A DNA stretch of 64,000 bases from [Clostridium] scindens (GTDB lineage Bacteria > Bacillota > Clostridia > Lachnospirales > Lachnospiraceae): NCBI RefSeq assembly GCF_019597925.1, contig NZ_CP080442.1:1592001-1656000 (forward strand). The letters run 5' to 3'. Positions 42,125 to 50,604 of this stretch are shown piece by piece (positions within the stretch are counted from its first letter, which is position 1; the number at the start of each line of letters is the position of its first letter). The position numbers were made by a program, and so were the translations under genes. Below the pieces are notes generated by a model. The model was not told where the DNA came from, did no database searches, and was given only the letters and a program-made list of their open reading frames with translations.

Positions 42125-43825
42125 ATGAAGCATATCAGTCTAAAAGTTCCCGAAGTAATCCGCCGCAATTTCCGTTTCAGCACGCTGGATTTTTTATTTA
42201 TTATTCTATATGTAAATGTATTTCAATTCATCTTCGGTCCCGAAAATTCAATCGTCGGCGTCATCTTTACTATCATGATGTCGGCTTCCATGGCACGGGA
42301 TCTCACAGCCACCCCCTTCAGGCATCTTGTGATACAGGCGTTTATTTTGATCTGGATGGCGCTTGCGTCTTATTGGGTGGTCCTCTTGCCTGCGCCGATT
42401 TCATTTACGATAAATTTTGTCACGTTACTGATCATTTTGTATGTGTTCACTTATGAGTATTCCAGTCACTTATATTTTCCTTATATATTGTCCTATCTGT
42501 TCCTGGTGTTTATCTCGCCTATCAATGCGCAGCAGGTTCCAAAGCGTCTCGCTGCCATGCTGGCGGGAGCGCTCTCCATTATGCTTTATCAATGGTTTAT
42601 GGGGAGGAATAAGGTGGTGGAGACGGCCAGAGATGTTCTTACGGAAATGATCGACGAAGTATGCAAGGCTTGCACATACGCAACGGGAGAAACTTCGGAG
42701 AAAGGTGATAGAGGAATCATGCGGCGCAAACTGTGCCGGCTGGGGCATACGGTATATGACCGAAGGAAGAAGGCGCTTTGCATTTCTGATGCCAGTTTCT
42801 CTATGATCGCAGCGGGGCGGGGGCTTGAACATTTGCTGATTCTTATAAAGGAACTGTCGGAAACTCTCTCTGAACAGGAAAAATCTTCACTTCTATATAT
42901 ATCCGGACAGCTTAAGATATATCGTGGCTTCCTGAGTCAGGAGACGGATAGCCTGCCTCCTGTGGATACGACAATGTTTGCTGGAATTGAGGAGGGCAAA
43001 GCAGCTTTACGGTTGTATCATGCGCTTTTCTATATCCGTGACAGGCTGCTGCATATGACAGATCCGGAGAACAAGGGCCGTTACAAAAAAACGGCTCTGT
43101 CTTTGAAAACGCGTCTGGAAACGGCCCTGGACTTTAGTCCTGTGAGGGCCATATATGCAGTCCGAACGGCGCTGCTTCTATCCCTGGGTACCGTGCTGGT
43201 ACAGGCAATGGCGCTTCCCCATGGGAAATGGCTGCTTTTTACCCTGGCCTCCGTCTCGCTGCCCTATGCAGACGACGTGCCAGTGAAAATAAAGAAACGT
43301 GTGTTGGCTACCATTGCCGGAGGATTGGCCTCTGTACTCATTTACTCTTTCATTCCCTGGCCGGCGGGCCGCACTGCAGCCATGATGATCTCTGGATACA
43401 TATCCTTTTATTTTACAGACTATGCACAGACCTTTGCCTGTTCCACCGTCGGGGCGATAGGCGGGGCAGTATTTATGCATGCCTTCGGGCTGCAGGATGT
43501 GGGCAGCATGTTCCTGATCAGGATAGGGTATATTTTGATCGGGGCTTCCATAGGATATCTGGCCAACTGTCTGATATTTCCTTATAAAAGAGCACGGGCT
43601 ACAAGGCAGTTGTGGAAAAAATATACTTCCGTGACAGAATTGCTATCAAGAATTACCCGGAAACAGCAGATAGACTCCCAATTATACTATAATCTGGTGG
43701 TTCAGTCTTATCTGCTGGAAGAAAAATTAGGCCAGAATGCTAATTTTGAGAAGTGGGAGGAATTTCCCAAGGTTCTTTCGGCCCATCAGAAGAAAATTCT
43801 CTATGTCCACAAGAATTCAAATTAA
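42125..43825 (+). CDS. FUSC-family membrane exporter (aromatic-acid exporter type)
   Basis: 566 residues behind AAGGAGG. Hydrophobic helices cluster at about 20-150, then a soluble helical region of about 200 residues, then a second cluster at about 345-490 with WLLFTLASVSLPYADDVPVK, the conserved FUSC segment. This half-repeat structure fits the fusaric-acid resistance/AaeB/YccS group, which exports aromatic acids or other small organic acids. A divergent MarR gene and two inverted repeats in the shared region suggest induction by an aromatic substrate. The two-component genes follow 109 bases later. Confidence 0.85.
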   Translation: MKHISLKVPEVIRRNFRFSTLDFLFIILYVNVFQFIFGPENSIVGVIFTIMMSASMARDLTATPFRHLVIQAFILIWMALASYWVVLLPAPISFTINFVTLLIILYVFTYEYSSHLYFPYILSYLFLVFISPINAQQVPKRLAAMLAGALSIMLYQWFMGRNKVVETARDVLTEMIDEVCKACTYATGETSEKGDRGIMRRKLCRLGHTVYDRRKKALCISDASFSMIAAGRGLEHLLILIKELSETLSEQEKSSLLYISGQLKIYRGFLSQETDSLPPVDTTMFAGIEEGKAALRLYHALFYIRDRLLHMTDPENKGRYKKTALSLKTRLETALDFSPVRAIYAVRTALLLSLGTVLVQAMALPHGKWLLFTLASVSLPYADDVPVKIKKRVLATIAGGLASVLIYSFIPWPAGRTAAMMISGYISFYFTDYAQTFACSTVGAIGGAVFMHAFGLQDVGSMFLIRIGYILIGASIGYLANCLIFPYKRARATRQLWKKYTSVTELLSRITRKQQIDSQLYYNLVVQSYLLEEKLGQNANFEKWEEFPKVLSAHQKKILYVHKNSN

Positions 43826-43934
43826 GATATCAATATGGAGGATGTTTCAGACTCTTTGGCAAAAAATAAAAGCGAGAGTGGAATTTATTCTGCATTATGT
43901 TATACTAAAAAGATCAGAAGAATGGAGAGATTAA

Positions 43935-44621
43935 ATGAAACGAATTTTTTTGGTCGAGGATGATAAAGAAATTGCCAAGAACCTTGCGCTCTTGCTTCGC
44001 ACGGAAGGATTTAACGTTACCCACGCCTCTTCGCAGGGCGAAGCCATATCCGTTCTTGACGGAAACCGGTTTGATCTGGCGCTGGTAGATATTTCTCTGC
44101 CGGATGGAAATGGTTTCACGGTCTGTACGGAGATTAAGCAGGCGCAGAATATTCCCGTTATTTTTCTTACGGCTTCCGGCGATGAGGCGAGCGTGGTAAC
44201 AGGGCTTAATATGGGAGCGGATGACTATATTATCAAGCCTTTCCGCCCACGCGAGCTGACTGCGCGGATACGTACGGCCTTGCGGAAATACGGAAGCTCG
44301 CCATCGGCTTTTGAAATGTGCGATCTACATGTGGATACCGCCAGCGGCGTTGTGAAAAAGGGCGGGCGGGAGGTCTTTTTATCCGCCTTGGAATATCGGC
44401 TGCTGCTTATATTTATCAACAACCCTAATGTGATCATTACGCGGGACCGGCTGTTGGACGAATTGTGGGACGCGGCAGGCGAGTTCGTCAATAACAATAC
44501 CCTTACCGTTTACATTAAGCGTTTGCGGGAGAAGATTGAGGATGACCCCGGAAATCCGCAGATCATTCTCACCGTCCGGGGGACAGGATACCGGCTGGGA
44601 GGCAGTTATGTTTCGGAATAG
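43935..44621 (+). CDS. OmpR-family response regulator
   Basis: 228 residues. The receiver domain (1-115) has FLVEDDKEIA, the acceptor Asp in LALVDISLPDGNG, Thr in FLTASGDE and Lys in IIKPFRPREL. The winged-helix output (about 130-225) has FLSALEYRLLLIFINNPNVI and VYIKRLREKIEDDPGNPQII. This is the PhoB/OmpR type. The histidine kinase starts 14 bases before its end, so the two are coupled. The pair resembles VncRS/VanRS-like envelope-stress systems by length and motifs, but the signal is unknown. FUSC lies directly upstream on the same strand and may be a target. Confidence 0.92.
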   Translation: MKRIFLVEDDKEIAKNLALLLRTEGFNVTHASSQGEAISVLDGNRFDLALVDISLPDGNGFTVCTEIKQAQNIPVIFLTASGDEASVVTGLNMGADDYIIKPFRPRELTARIRTALRKYGSSPSAFEMCDLHVDTASGVVKKGGREVFLSALEYRLLLIFINNPNVIITRDRLLDELWDAAGEFVNNNTLTVYIKRLREKIEDDPGNPQIILTVRGTGYRLGGSYVSE

Positions 44622-45597
44622 AGAAATACGGTGGTTTGCTGTTTTATTTATTTTTATTACCGTGGCCTTAGCTGCGGCAGGATTTGCCATCCATCCGGCA
44701 GCAGGGATACTGGCCTTTGTCTCTGCCGCTGCTTTTGGCGCGGCATTTTTTGTATTTACCAGATCCCGGTATAAAAGCATTGCTCAGATATCAGAACAGA
44801 TCGATCTGGTGCTTCATAATGCGGATCATCTGTTTGTCAGCGAGGCTCAGGAAGGCGAACTATCCATTCTGCAAAGCGAGATCACCAAGATGACCGTGCG
44901 TATCCGGGAGCAGAATAATGCGCTGAAAGGAGAGAAGAAGCATCTTGCTGATTCTCTTGCCGATATTGCGCATCAGCTTCGCACGCCGCTTACTTCTGCC
45001 AATCTGATCCTGTCGTTGCTTAAAAATACTCCGGATGAGAACGAGAGGAAGAATCTGCTGCGGGAAGTGGAAGGCTTGTTCGTGCAGATGGACTGGCTGG
45101 TCACATCTCTGCTGAAGCTTTCCCGGCTGGATGCAGGCATCGTTGTATTCCAGCGTGAACAGATGGACGTCGGCAATCTGATAGATGCCTCTATCCGGCC
45201 ATTGCTCATATCAATGGAACTTCATAATATTGACTTACAGACAGATATACCGGAAGGGGTAGTCATAGAAGGGGATTCTGGGTGGCTTTCGGAGGCAATC
45301 CAAAATATCCTTAAAAATTGTATGGAAAGCGCAGGCGATAACGGGAAGATTGAAATTATGTGCGAGGATAATGCACTGTTTACCGAGATTACTCTGCATG
45401 ACAGCGGGCCAGGCTTTGAAAAGGAAGATCTGTTCTGCCTGTTTGACCGGTTCTATCGCGGGAAAAATGCGGGCGCGGTAGGCTATGGAATCGGACTGGC
45501 GCTGTGCAAGACGATTATCACCCGGCAGGGAGGCACGATTGCCGTAAAGAACCATCCGCAGGGCGGCGCAGTATTTTCCATTCGCTTTTCAAAATGA
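44608..45597 (+). CDS. Sensor histidine kinase, partner of the OmpR regulator
   Basis: 329 residues from the ATG behind GGGAGG, inside the response regulator's last codons; an upstream frame start at 44536 lacks a site. Two close helices (about 8-28 and 32-50) leave almost no extracellular loop, as in kinases that sense the membrane or a partner. HisKA has SLADIAHQLRTPLTSANLIL; the ATPase has IQNILKNCMESA (N-box), HDSGPGFEKEDLFCLFDRFY and GYGIGLALCKTIITRQGGTI. All motifs needed for activity are present. It is followed by about 300 bases without a gene. Confidence 0.92.
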   Translation: MFRNREIRWFAVLFIFITVALAAAGFAIHPAAGILAFVSAAAFGAAFFVFTRSRYKSIAQISEQIDLVLHNADHLFVSEAQEGELSILQSEITKMTVRIREQNNALKGEKKHLADSLADIAHQLRTPLTSANLILSLLKNTPDENERKNLLREVEGLFVQMDWLVTSLLKLSRLDAGIVVFQREQMDVGNLIDASIRPLLISMELHNIDLQTDIPEGVVIEGDSGWLSEAIQNILKNCMESAGDNGKIEIMCEDNALFTEITLHDSGPGFEKEDLFCLFDRFYRGKNAGAVGYGIGLALCKTIITRQGGTIAVKNHPQGGAVFSIRFSK

Positions 45598-45671
45598 TGA
45601 ATTTATATATGAAATGTCTCCCCTAATGGCTATCGAATTTTCGAAGTTGATCTAGGGCAAATATTTAAAGA

Positions 45672-45713
45672 GGAACAGGAACATGGATTATGGAAAGGGC
45701 CTGTTCCTTTTTT
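45672..45713 (+). terminator. Intrinsic terminator in the gap before rpiA
   Basis: GGAACAGG and CCTGTTCC with a 20-base loop, followed by TTTTTT. It ends the two-component transcript. The 296 bases between the kinase and rpiA hold only this hairpin and the rpiA promoter; a 69-codon frame at 45683-45892 overlapping the hairpin does not look like a gene. Confidence 0.85.
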
Positions 45714-45824
45714 ATTTCCGGGGCAGTTTGGCTATAATATCTGTTTTTTTCATGAAATTGTACATAATACTAATGGAGAAGTCTGGATGCATCCACCTAT
45801 CAGAGATATTCTTCAAAGATTTAC

Positions 45825-45853
45825 TTGACTCTTTTAACTGTAACATTTATAAT
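45825..45853 (+). promoter_or_regulatory. Sigma-A promoter of the pentose-phosphate operon
   Basis: TTGACT, 17-base spacer, TATAAT; 40 bases before the rpiA start codon. Confidence 0.85.
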
Positions 45854-45893
45854 TACATTTATAGGGAACATAGGAAAAGAAGGGTAGGATGAT

Positions 45894-46622
45894 ATGGAGG
45901 AAAAAGAGAAGCAGAAGCAAAGAGCGGCAGAGGCAGCAGCAAGGCATCTTCAGGATGACATGACGATTGGGCTTGGAACCGGGTCTACAGCCTATTATCT
46001 GATTCTGGAGGCAGGAAGAATGGCGAAGGCTGGGATGCGGCTAAAGGCAGTGACTACATCGAAAGCAACGGAAGAACTTGCACGGTCACATCACATTTCC
46101 GTAATCCTCCCGGAAGAGACGGATTGTGTTGATCTTGCCATTGACGGCGTGGATGAGATTGACCGGGAGTTTCGGGCAGTAAAGGGAGGGGGAGGAGCGC
46201 TCCTTCGAGAGAAGATTGTAGCGTCCAAGGCAAAGGAAGTGATCTGGATCATGGATGAGAGCAAGCTGGTGGAGAGGCTGGGAGCATTTCCGCTTGCAGT
46301 AGAGTTACTGCCATTTGGATACGCGTGGACAGCGAATGCGATTCTGGATCTGGGATGCGCGGCAAAGATCAGAAGCCAGGAAGGACAGCAGTTCCATACT
46401 GATAATGGAAATCAGATACTGGATGTGACCATTCCAAAGGAGTTGGATTATGGCAGGGTGGCAGAGACAATCAAGGGAATTCCCGGCGTGCTGGAGACCG
46501 GCTACTTTGACCGCGCATGCAGCCGTATTATTATCGGTACCAGCCAGGGGACAGAGGAACGTGTCAATCCTGCCAGAAAGGGAAGTCTGCTTCGAATAGG
46601 AGGAATCATAAATGAGGAATAA
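45894..46622 (+). CDS. rpiA: Ribose-5-phosphate isomerase A
   Basis: 242 residues. Interconverts ribulose-5-phosphate and ribose-5-phosphate. Phosphate and substrate loops are clear: MTIGLGTGSTAYYLI (about 23-37), LAIDGVDEIDREF with catalytic Asp and Glu, and VKGGGGALLREKIVASKAKE with the catalytic Lys. NPARKGSLLRIGG marks the C-terminus. Length is slightly above the usual 220-230. It is the first gene of a four-gene operon and overlaps pgl by 11 bases. An AAGGGTAGGA site precedes the start. Confidence 0.93.
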   Translation: MEEKEKQKQRAAEAAARHLQDDMTIGLGTGSTAYYLILEAGRMAKAGMRLKAVTTSKATEELARSHHISVILPEETDCVDLAIDGVDEIDREFRAVKGGGGALLREKIVASKAKEVIWIMDESKLVERLGAFPLAVELLPFGYAWTANAILDLGCAAKIRSQEGQQFHTDNGNQILDVTIPKELDYGRVAETIKGIPGVLETGYFDRACSRIIIGTSQGTEERVNPARKGSLLRIGGIINEE

Positions 46623-47598
46623 AATAGATAAGTCGGAAGTTTATGCCGGGACATATTATTCGCAAGACAGCCTGGGGGTCTATCATTTGATATTGAATGA
46701 AGAGACCGGGGAGATGTCAAAGCCGGAACTATGCTATGAAGCGCCCAATGCCAAGTGGGTATCTCTCTTGGAAGATCGTATGGCAATCCCGGTTGAAAGA
46801 GCGGGAGCGTCAGGAACTTGTTTTCTGGAACTTGAGAAAGGAAGGCCAAAACTACTCGGAGAGATTCTGGAAGAAAAGCAGACGCCCTGCTATATCCTGC
46901 AGGACGAGGATGGCATCTATACTGCTAATTACCATGAAGGCACGGTAATGGCATATAAGTTCAAGGATGGAAAGCCTTTTGTGATAAAGAGAATAGAAAA
47001 TGGAGAGGAGGCCGGCTGCCATCAGATCTTGCGGCATGGCAGCGATCTGCTGGTTCCCTGCCTTACCAGAGACCGGATACGGTTCTTTGACATAGAGCAG
47101 GGGTATGTTCCTTCAGGGGAACTGGTCTTTCCGGAGGGCACGGGGCCAAGGCATGGGGTGTTCAATCGTGATCACAGCCGCTTCTATGTGACGAGCGAAT
47201 GGAGCAATGAACTTTTTGCATACCAGGTGCAAGGCAGGGAGTTTTGGCTGGTGCAGGCTCTGTCGGTGCTTCCGGATGACAGAGGGAAAAGGGAGGCGGC
47301 CTGTGCGGCGATTCGAATGACAGCAGATGAGCGCTTCCTCTATATTTCCATACGTGGACTGGATCTTCTTGCGGTAGTGGATATCAGCCGGGAGCAGGCA
47401 AAAATAGTGCAGCATGCTTCCTGTTACGGGATACATCCCCGGGACTGCATCCTCAGCCGGAACGAGAAATTCTTGCTGGCCATCAACCGCTATGCGGGTG
47501 GAATCGTAAGCATCAGGCGGGATGAAAAGGACGGAAAACTGCGGGAAAAGGCCGGACAGGCGATTCTCCCTCAGGGTGTATCTTTGGTACTAAAATAA
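46612..47598 (+). CDS. pgl: 6-phosphogluconolactonase (lactonase family, YbhE type)
   Basis: 328 residues forming a seven-bladed beta-propeller. EVYAGTYYSQDSLGVYHL at the start, GCHQILRHGSDLLVPCL in the middle, then GPRHGVFNRDHSRFYVTSEW and RDCILSRNEKFLLAINRYAG match the YbhE/Pgl lactonase family, not the unrelated NagB-like pgl. It hydrolyses 6-phosphogluconolactone to 6-phosphogluconate between zwf and gnd. It overlaps rpiA by 11 bases and precedes gnd by 31. The operon context strengthens the assignment, since family members can also hydrolyse other lactones. Confidence 0.88.
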   Translation: MRNKIDKSEVYAGTYYSQDSLGVYHLILNEETGEMSKPELCYEAPNAKWVSLLEDRMAIPVERAGASGTCFLELEKGRPKLLGEILEEKQTPCYILQDEDGIYTANYHEGTVMAYKFKDGKPFVIKRIENGEEAGCHQILRHGSDLLVPCLTRDRIRFFDIEQGYVPSGELVFPEGTGPRHGVFNRDHSRFYVTSEWSNELFAYQVQGREFWLVQALSVLPDDRGKREAACAAIRMTADERFLYISIRGLDLLAVVDISREQAKIVQHASCYGIHPRDCILSRNEKFLLAINRYAGGIVSIRRDEKDGKLREKAGQAILPQGVSLVLK

Positions 47599-47629
47599 GG
47601 AACCTGTTAATTGAAATGGAGGTAGTGGC

Positions 47630-49046
47630 ATGTATAGAACAGATATAGGAGTCATCGGGCTCGCAGTGATGGGAAGAAGCATCGCGCTTAATATGGCAGA
47701 TCATGGATTCAAGGTTGGCGGATATAACCGGAGCAGACAAGTGACAGAACGTCTGATAGAGGAACATCCTCATGAGAATCTGGTTCCCTTCTATGAGTTG
47801 AAAGAACTTGTGGCCTCCCAGGAGCGGCCACGCAAGTTCCTGATCATGGTAAAGGCCGGTAAGCCGGTGGATCTTGTGATCGATCAGCTATCCCCTTTGC
47901 TGGACGCGGGAGATATGATCCTGGATGGAGGAAATTCTTTTTTTTGAAGATACGAGAAGGCGGGAACAGCAGCTGCGGGAAAAGGGAATCTATTATTTTG
48001 GAACCGGCATATCCGGCGGAGAGAAGGGGGCCCGTTTTGGACCATCGATCATGCCAGGCGGAGATGAGGCGGCCTATGCGCATATTGCTCCGATTCTGGA
48101 GACCATAGCGGCCAAGGCAAAGGGCGAGCCATGCTGTGCCTATATGGGGCCGGATGGTGCCGGACATTATGTGAAGATGGTGCATAATGGAATCGAGTAC
48201 GCAGACATGCAGCTGATTGCAGAAGCGTACCTTTTGCTTAAATACGCCGGTGGATTTTCCAATGAGGAACTTGCGGATATGTTTGCCCGGTGGAATCAGG
48301 GGAAGCTTAAGAGTTATCTGATCGGAATCACGGCGGATATCTTCCGGGAAGAGGACGATTTTCAGGATGGACAGCTGATTGACTATATTCTGGACAGCGC
48401 CGGGCAGAAAGGCACCGGGCGGTGGACCAGCCTGGAATCATTGAAGCAGGGAGTCAATGTATCTTTGATTACTGCCGCCTGCAATGCCAGAATTATGTCA
48501 AACAGGATTGAAAAGAGAAAACTGGCCAAAGAGTTGATTCCTGAACCCAAAGGAATATCTGCACCTGAGAAGGCAGTCATGAAGGAACTGGTCGAGCAAG
48601 GTCTGTATACGGCTAAGATCACAGCCTATGCTCAGGGGTTCGAACTGCTTGCCCACGCGTCAAAGGAGTATGGATGGAATCTGCGATATGGCAGAATTGC
48701 CGCGATATTCCGGGCAGGATGCATTATACAGGCGGAATTTCTGGAAGACATCACAAAGGCCTTTGAGAAAAATCCCGAATTAGATAATCTGATGCTGGAT
48801 TCATTTTTCCTGGATGGCATCAGAAAGGGGCAGGAAAGCCTGAGGGAGGCTTTGTGCATTGGCATCAAGAATGGAATTCCTCTGCCGGCGATGAGCCAGG
48901 CAGCTGCATATATTGACGCATTCAGGGGCGTTCCCGCAGGAGCCAATCTGATCCAGGCGCAGCGAGACTGCTTTGGAGCGCACACGTATGAAAGAATCGA
49001 CAGAGACGGAATATTCCACCACGATTGGGGGCAGGACCATGAATAA
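47630..49046 (+). pseudogene. gnd: 6-phosphogluconate dehydrogenase, split by a one-base insertion
   Basis: The N-terminal part (from 47630) has GVIGLAVMGRSIALNMADHG, the NADP-binding turn, and FLIMVKAGKPVDLVID; it stops just after DGGNSFF. The rest is read in another frame from EDTRRREQQLREKGIYYFGT through GISGGEKGARFGPSIMPGGD, catalytic KMVHNGIEYADM and ILDSAGQKGTGRWTS. Removing one T from the T8 run at 47938-47945 joins the pieces exactly and gives 471 residues, the normal length. So the gene is otherwise intact. It could be a sequencing error, a phase-variable run or a true null; as written, the product would be truncated at about 105 residues. The zwf start overlaps its end by 8 bases. 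Confidence 0.88.
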
Positions 49047-50430
49047 AGAAAAGACATTTACCATATTCGGAGGAACCGGAGACTTGACGTTTCGAAAACT
49101 CCTTCCCGCGCTTTATAATATGGAAGCGGCGGATAAAGAGGGACTTAGCACGCAGATCGTCATTGTCGGAAGACGGGATTATACCAGCGAGACCTACAGG
49201 GACCTGGCTCGGGAGTGGGTGGAGAAATTTGCGAGACTTGCTTATACTGTGGACGTATATGAGAGGTTTTCCAGACGGATCATCTACTACCGCATGGATA
49301 TTACGGAGGAAGAGTCGTATGAAGGATTGAATGAATTCTATAAGAAAATAGAGGCGAAAGAGCATATCTTCTACTTTGCGGTGGCACCGCGCTTCTTTGC
49401 AGGGATTGTCAGCGGGCTAAAGCATATCCGGGGAGCCTGCGAGGGAAAGGTCGTGATCGAGAAGCCTTTTGGGGAGGACCTTTTGGCTGCAAAAAGTCTG
49501 AATCGGACGATGGAAGCCTTCTTTACGCCGGAGAATATCTATCGGATCGACCATTATCTGGGAAAGGAAATGGTGCGGAATATTCAGACGATCCGCTTTG
49601 CCAACCCTATATTCCAGAATGTCTGGAATGCCGAGTATATTGACTGTATCCAGATCTCTGCGTTAGAGGAAGCCGGGGTAGAGACAAGAGGGGGCTATTA
49701 TGACCATAGTGGAGCGCTAAAGGATATGATGCAGAACCATCTGTTCCAGATCTTGACCATCGTGGCTATGGAGCGGCCGCAAAGCCCCGCCGTAGAAGAG
49801 ATGCATCAGGAGCAGATGAAGGTGCTGGCTGCGCTTAAGGCTCCGGAGGAAATCGCAGAGAATATGGTGCTGGGACAGTATGAAGGCTACCGTCAGGAAC
49901 CTTCCGTGAAGGAAGACTCTGTGACTGAGACCTATGCGGCGGTACGGCTGTTCATAGACAATGACCGATGGAAAGGCATGCCTTTCTATATTCGTACCGG
50001 CAAGAAGCTTGGAAAGCGGGAGATGCAGGTGGCGGTCGTATTTAAAAGCCCATTGCCGGGGCTGGAGCCGAATATCCTGAATATAAAGATACAGCCTACA
50101 GAAGGAGTCTATCTGCAGTTCAATATCAAGAAGCCGGGAGGGTCGGACGATACCATCCAGGCGAAGATGGACTTCTGCCAGAGCTGCTTGCAGATCAATC
50201 AGATGAATACGCCGGAGGCCTACGAGCGTCTGATCGGCGCCTGCATTCTGGGAAACCGCGCGTGGTTTTCCCAGTGGGACCAGATCGAGACCAGCTGGAA
50301 CTATGTGGATACTATTCGCAAGATGTACGCGGAGCGCGGGCTCTTTGCCTATCCGTATCCGGCAGGGAGCAATGGGCCTGTGGAGGCAGACCGCCTGCTT
50401 GAAAAATATGGTCATGCGTGGTTTGACTAA
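49039..50430 (+). CDS. zwf: Glucose-6-phosphate 1-dehydrogenase
   Basis: 463 residues from the ATG at 49039, overlapping gnd (ATGAATAA). The cofactor loop is FGGTGDLTFRKLLPALYNM (usual GATGDLAKRKL) and the substrate signature is YRIDHYLGKEMVRNIQTIRF, with catalytic His in the following strand region (YDHSGALKDMMQNHLFQIL). It oxidises glucose-6-phosphate to 6-phosphogluconolactone and makes NADPH. It is a little shorter than typical 480-490-residue enzymes. It closes the operon that encodes the whole oxidative branch plus RpiA. No transaldolase or transketolase gene is nearby. Confidence 0.93.
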   Translation: MNKEKTFTIFGGTGDLTFRKLLPALYNMEAADKEGLSTQIVIVGRRDYTSETYRDLAREWVEKFARLAYTVDVYERFSRRIIYYRMDITEEESYEGLNEFYKKIEAKEHIFYFAVAPRFFAGIVSGLKHIRGACEGKVVIEKPFGEDLLAAKSLNRTMEAFFTPENIYRIDHYLGKEMVRNIQTIRFANPIFQNVWNAEYIDCIQISALEEAGVETRGGYYDHSGALKDMMQNHLFQILTIVAMERPQSPAVEEMHQEQMKVLAALKAPEEIAENMVLGQYEGYRQEPSVKEDSVTETYAAVRLFIDNDRWKGMPFYIRTGKKLGKREMQVAVVFKSPLPGLEPNILNIKIQPTEGVYLQFNIKKPGGSDDTIQAKMDFCQSCLQINQMNTPEAYERLIGACILGNRAWFSQWDQIETSWNYVDTIRKMYAERGLFAYPYPAGSNGPVEADRLLEKYGHAWFD

Positions 50431-50454
50431 TCCATGCAGCCGGGGATATCATGC

Positions 50455-50483
50455 TTGACAAATGAGCAAGAGAATGCTATTCT
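50455..50483 (+). promoter_or_regulatory. Promoter upstream of the third MATE gene
   Basis: TTGACA (50455-50460), 17-base spacer, TATTCT (50478-50483). It lies just after zwf and before the hairpin at 50515-50569, so its transcript must pass that hairpin. Confidence 0.65.
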
Positions 50484-50514
50484 AATTGAGTTCAAGATTT
50501 AAAAGTGCCAAAAA

Positions 50515-50569
50515 GGCTATAAGTTTTTCTGTTTCTGAGATAAACAGAAGGGGCTTATAGTCTTTTTTT
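50515..50569 (+). promoter_or_regulatory. Terminator/attenuator in the MATE leader
   Basis: GGCTATAAG pairs with CTTATAGTC and an inner TCTGTTT with AAACAGA; TTTTTTT follows. It terminates the pentose-phosphate operon but also lies between the MATE promoter and its start codon, as in the other two MATE leaders. I see no leader ORF in this one. Confidence 0.7.
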
Positions 50570-50604
50570 GTACGAGAAGAATTCAATATCAGGAGGTTTT
50601 TATT

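Noticed and set aside
45683..45892. 69-codon plus-strand frame before rpiA
   Set aside because: Begins inside the terminator hairpin, has no ribosome site and overlaps the rpiA promoter.
49717..50415. 232-codon minus-strand frame opposite zwf
   Set aside because: Shadow frame; zwf is certain on the other strand.
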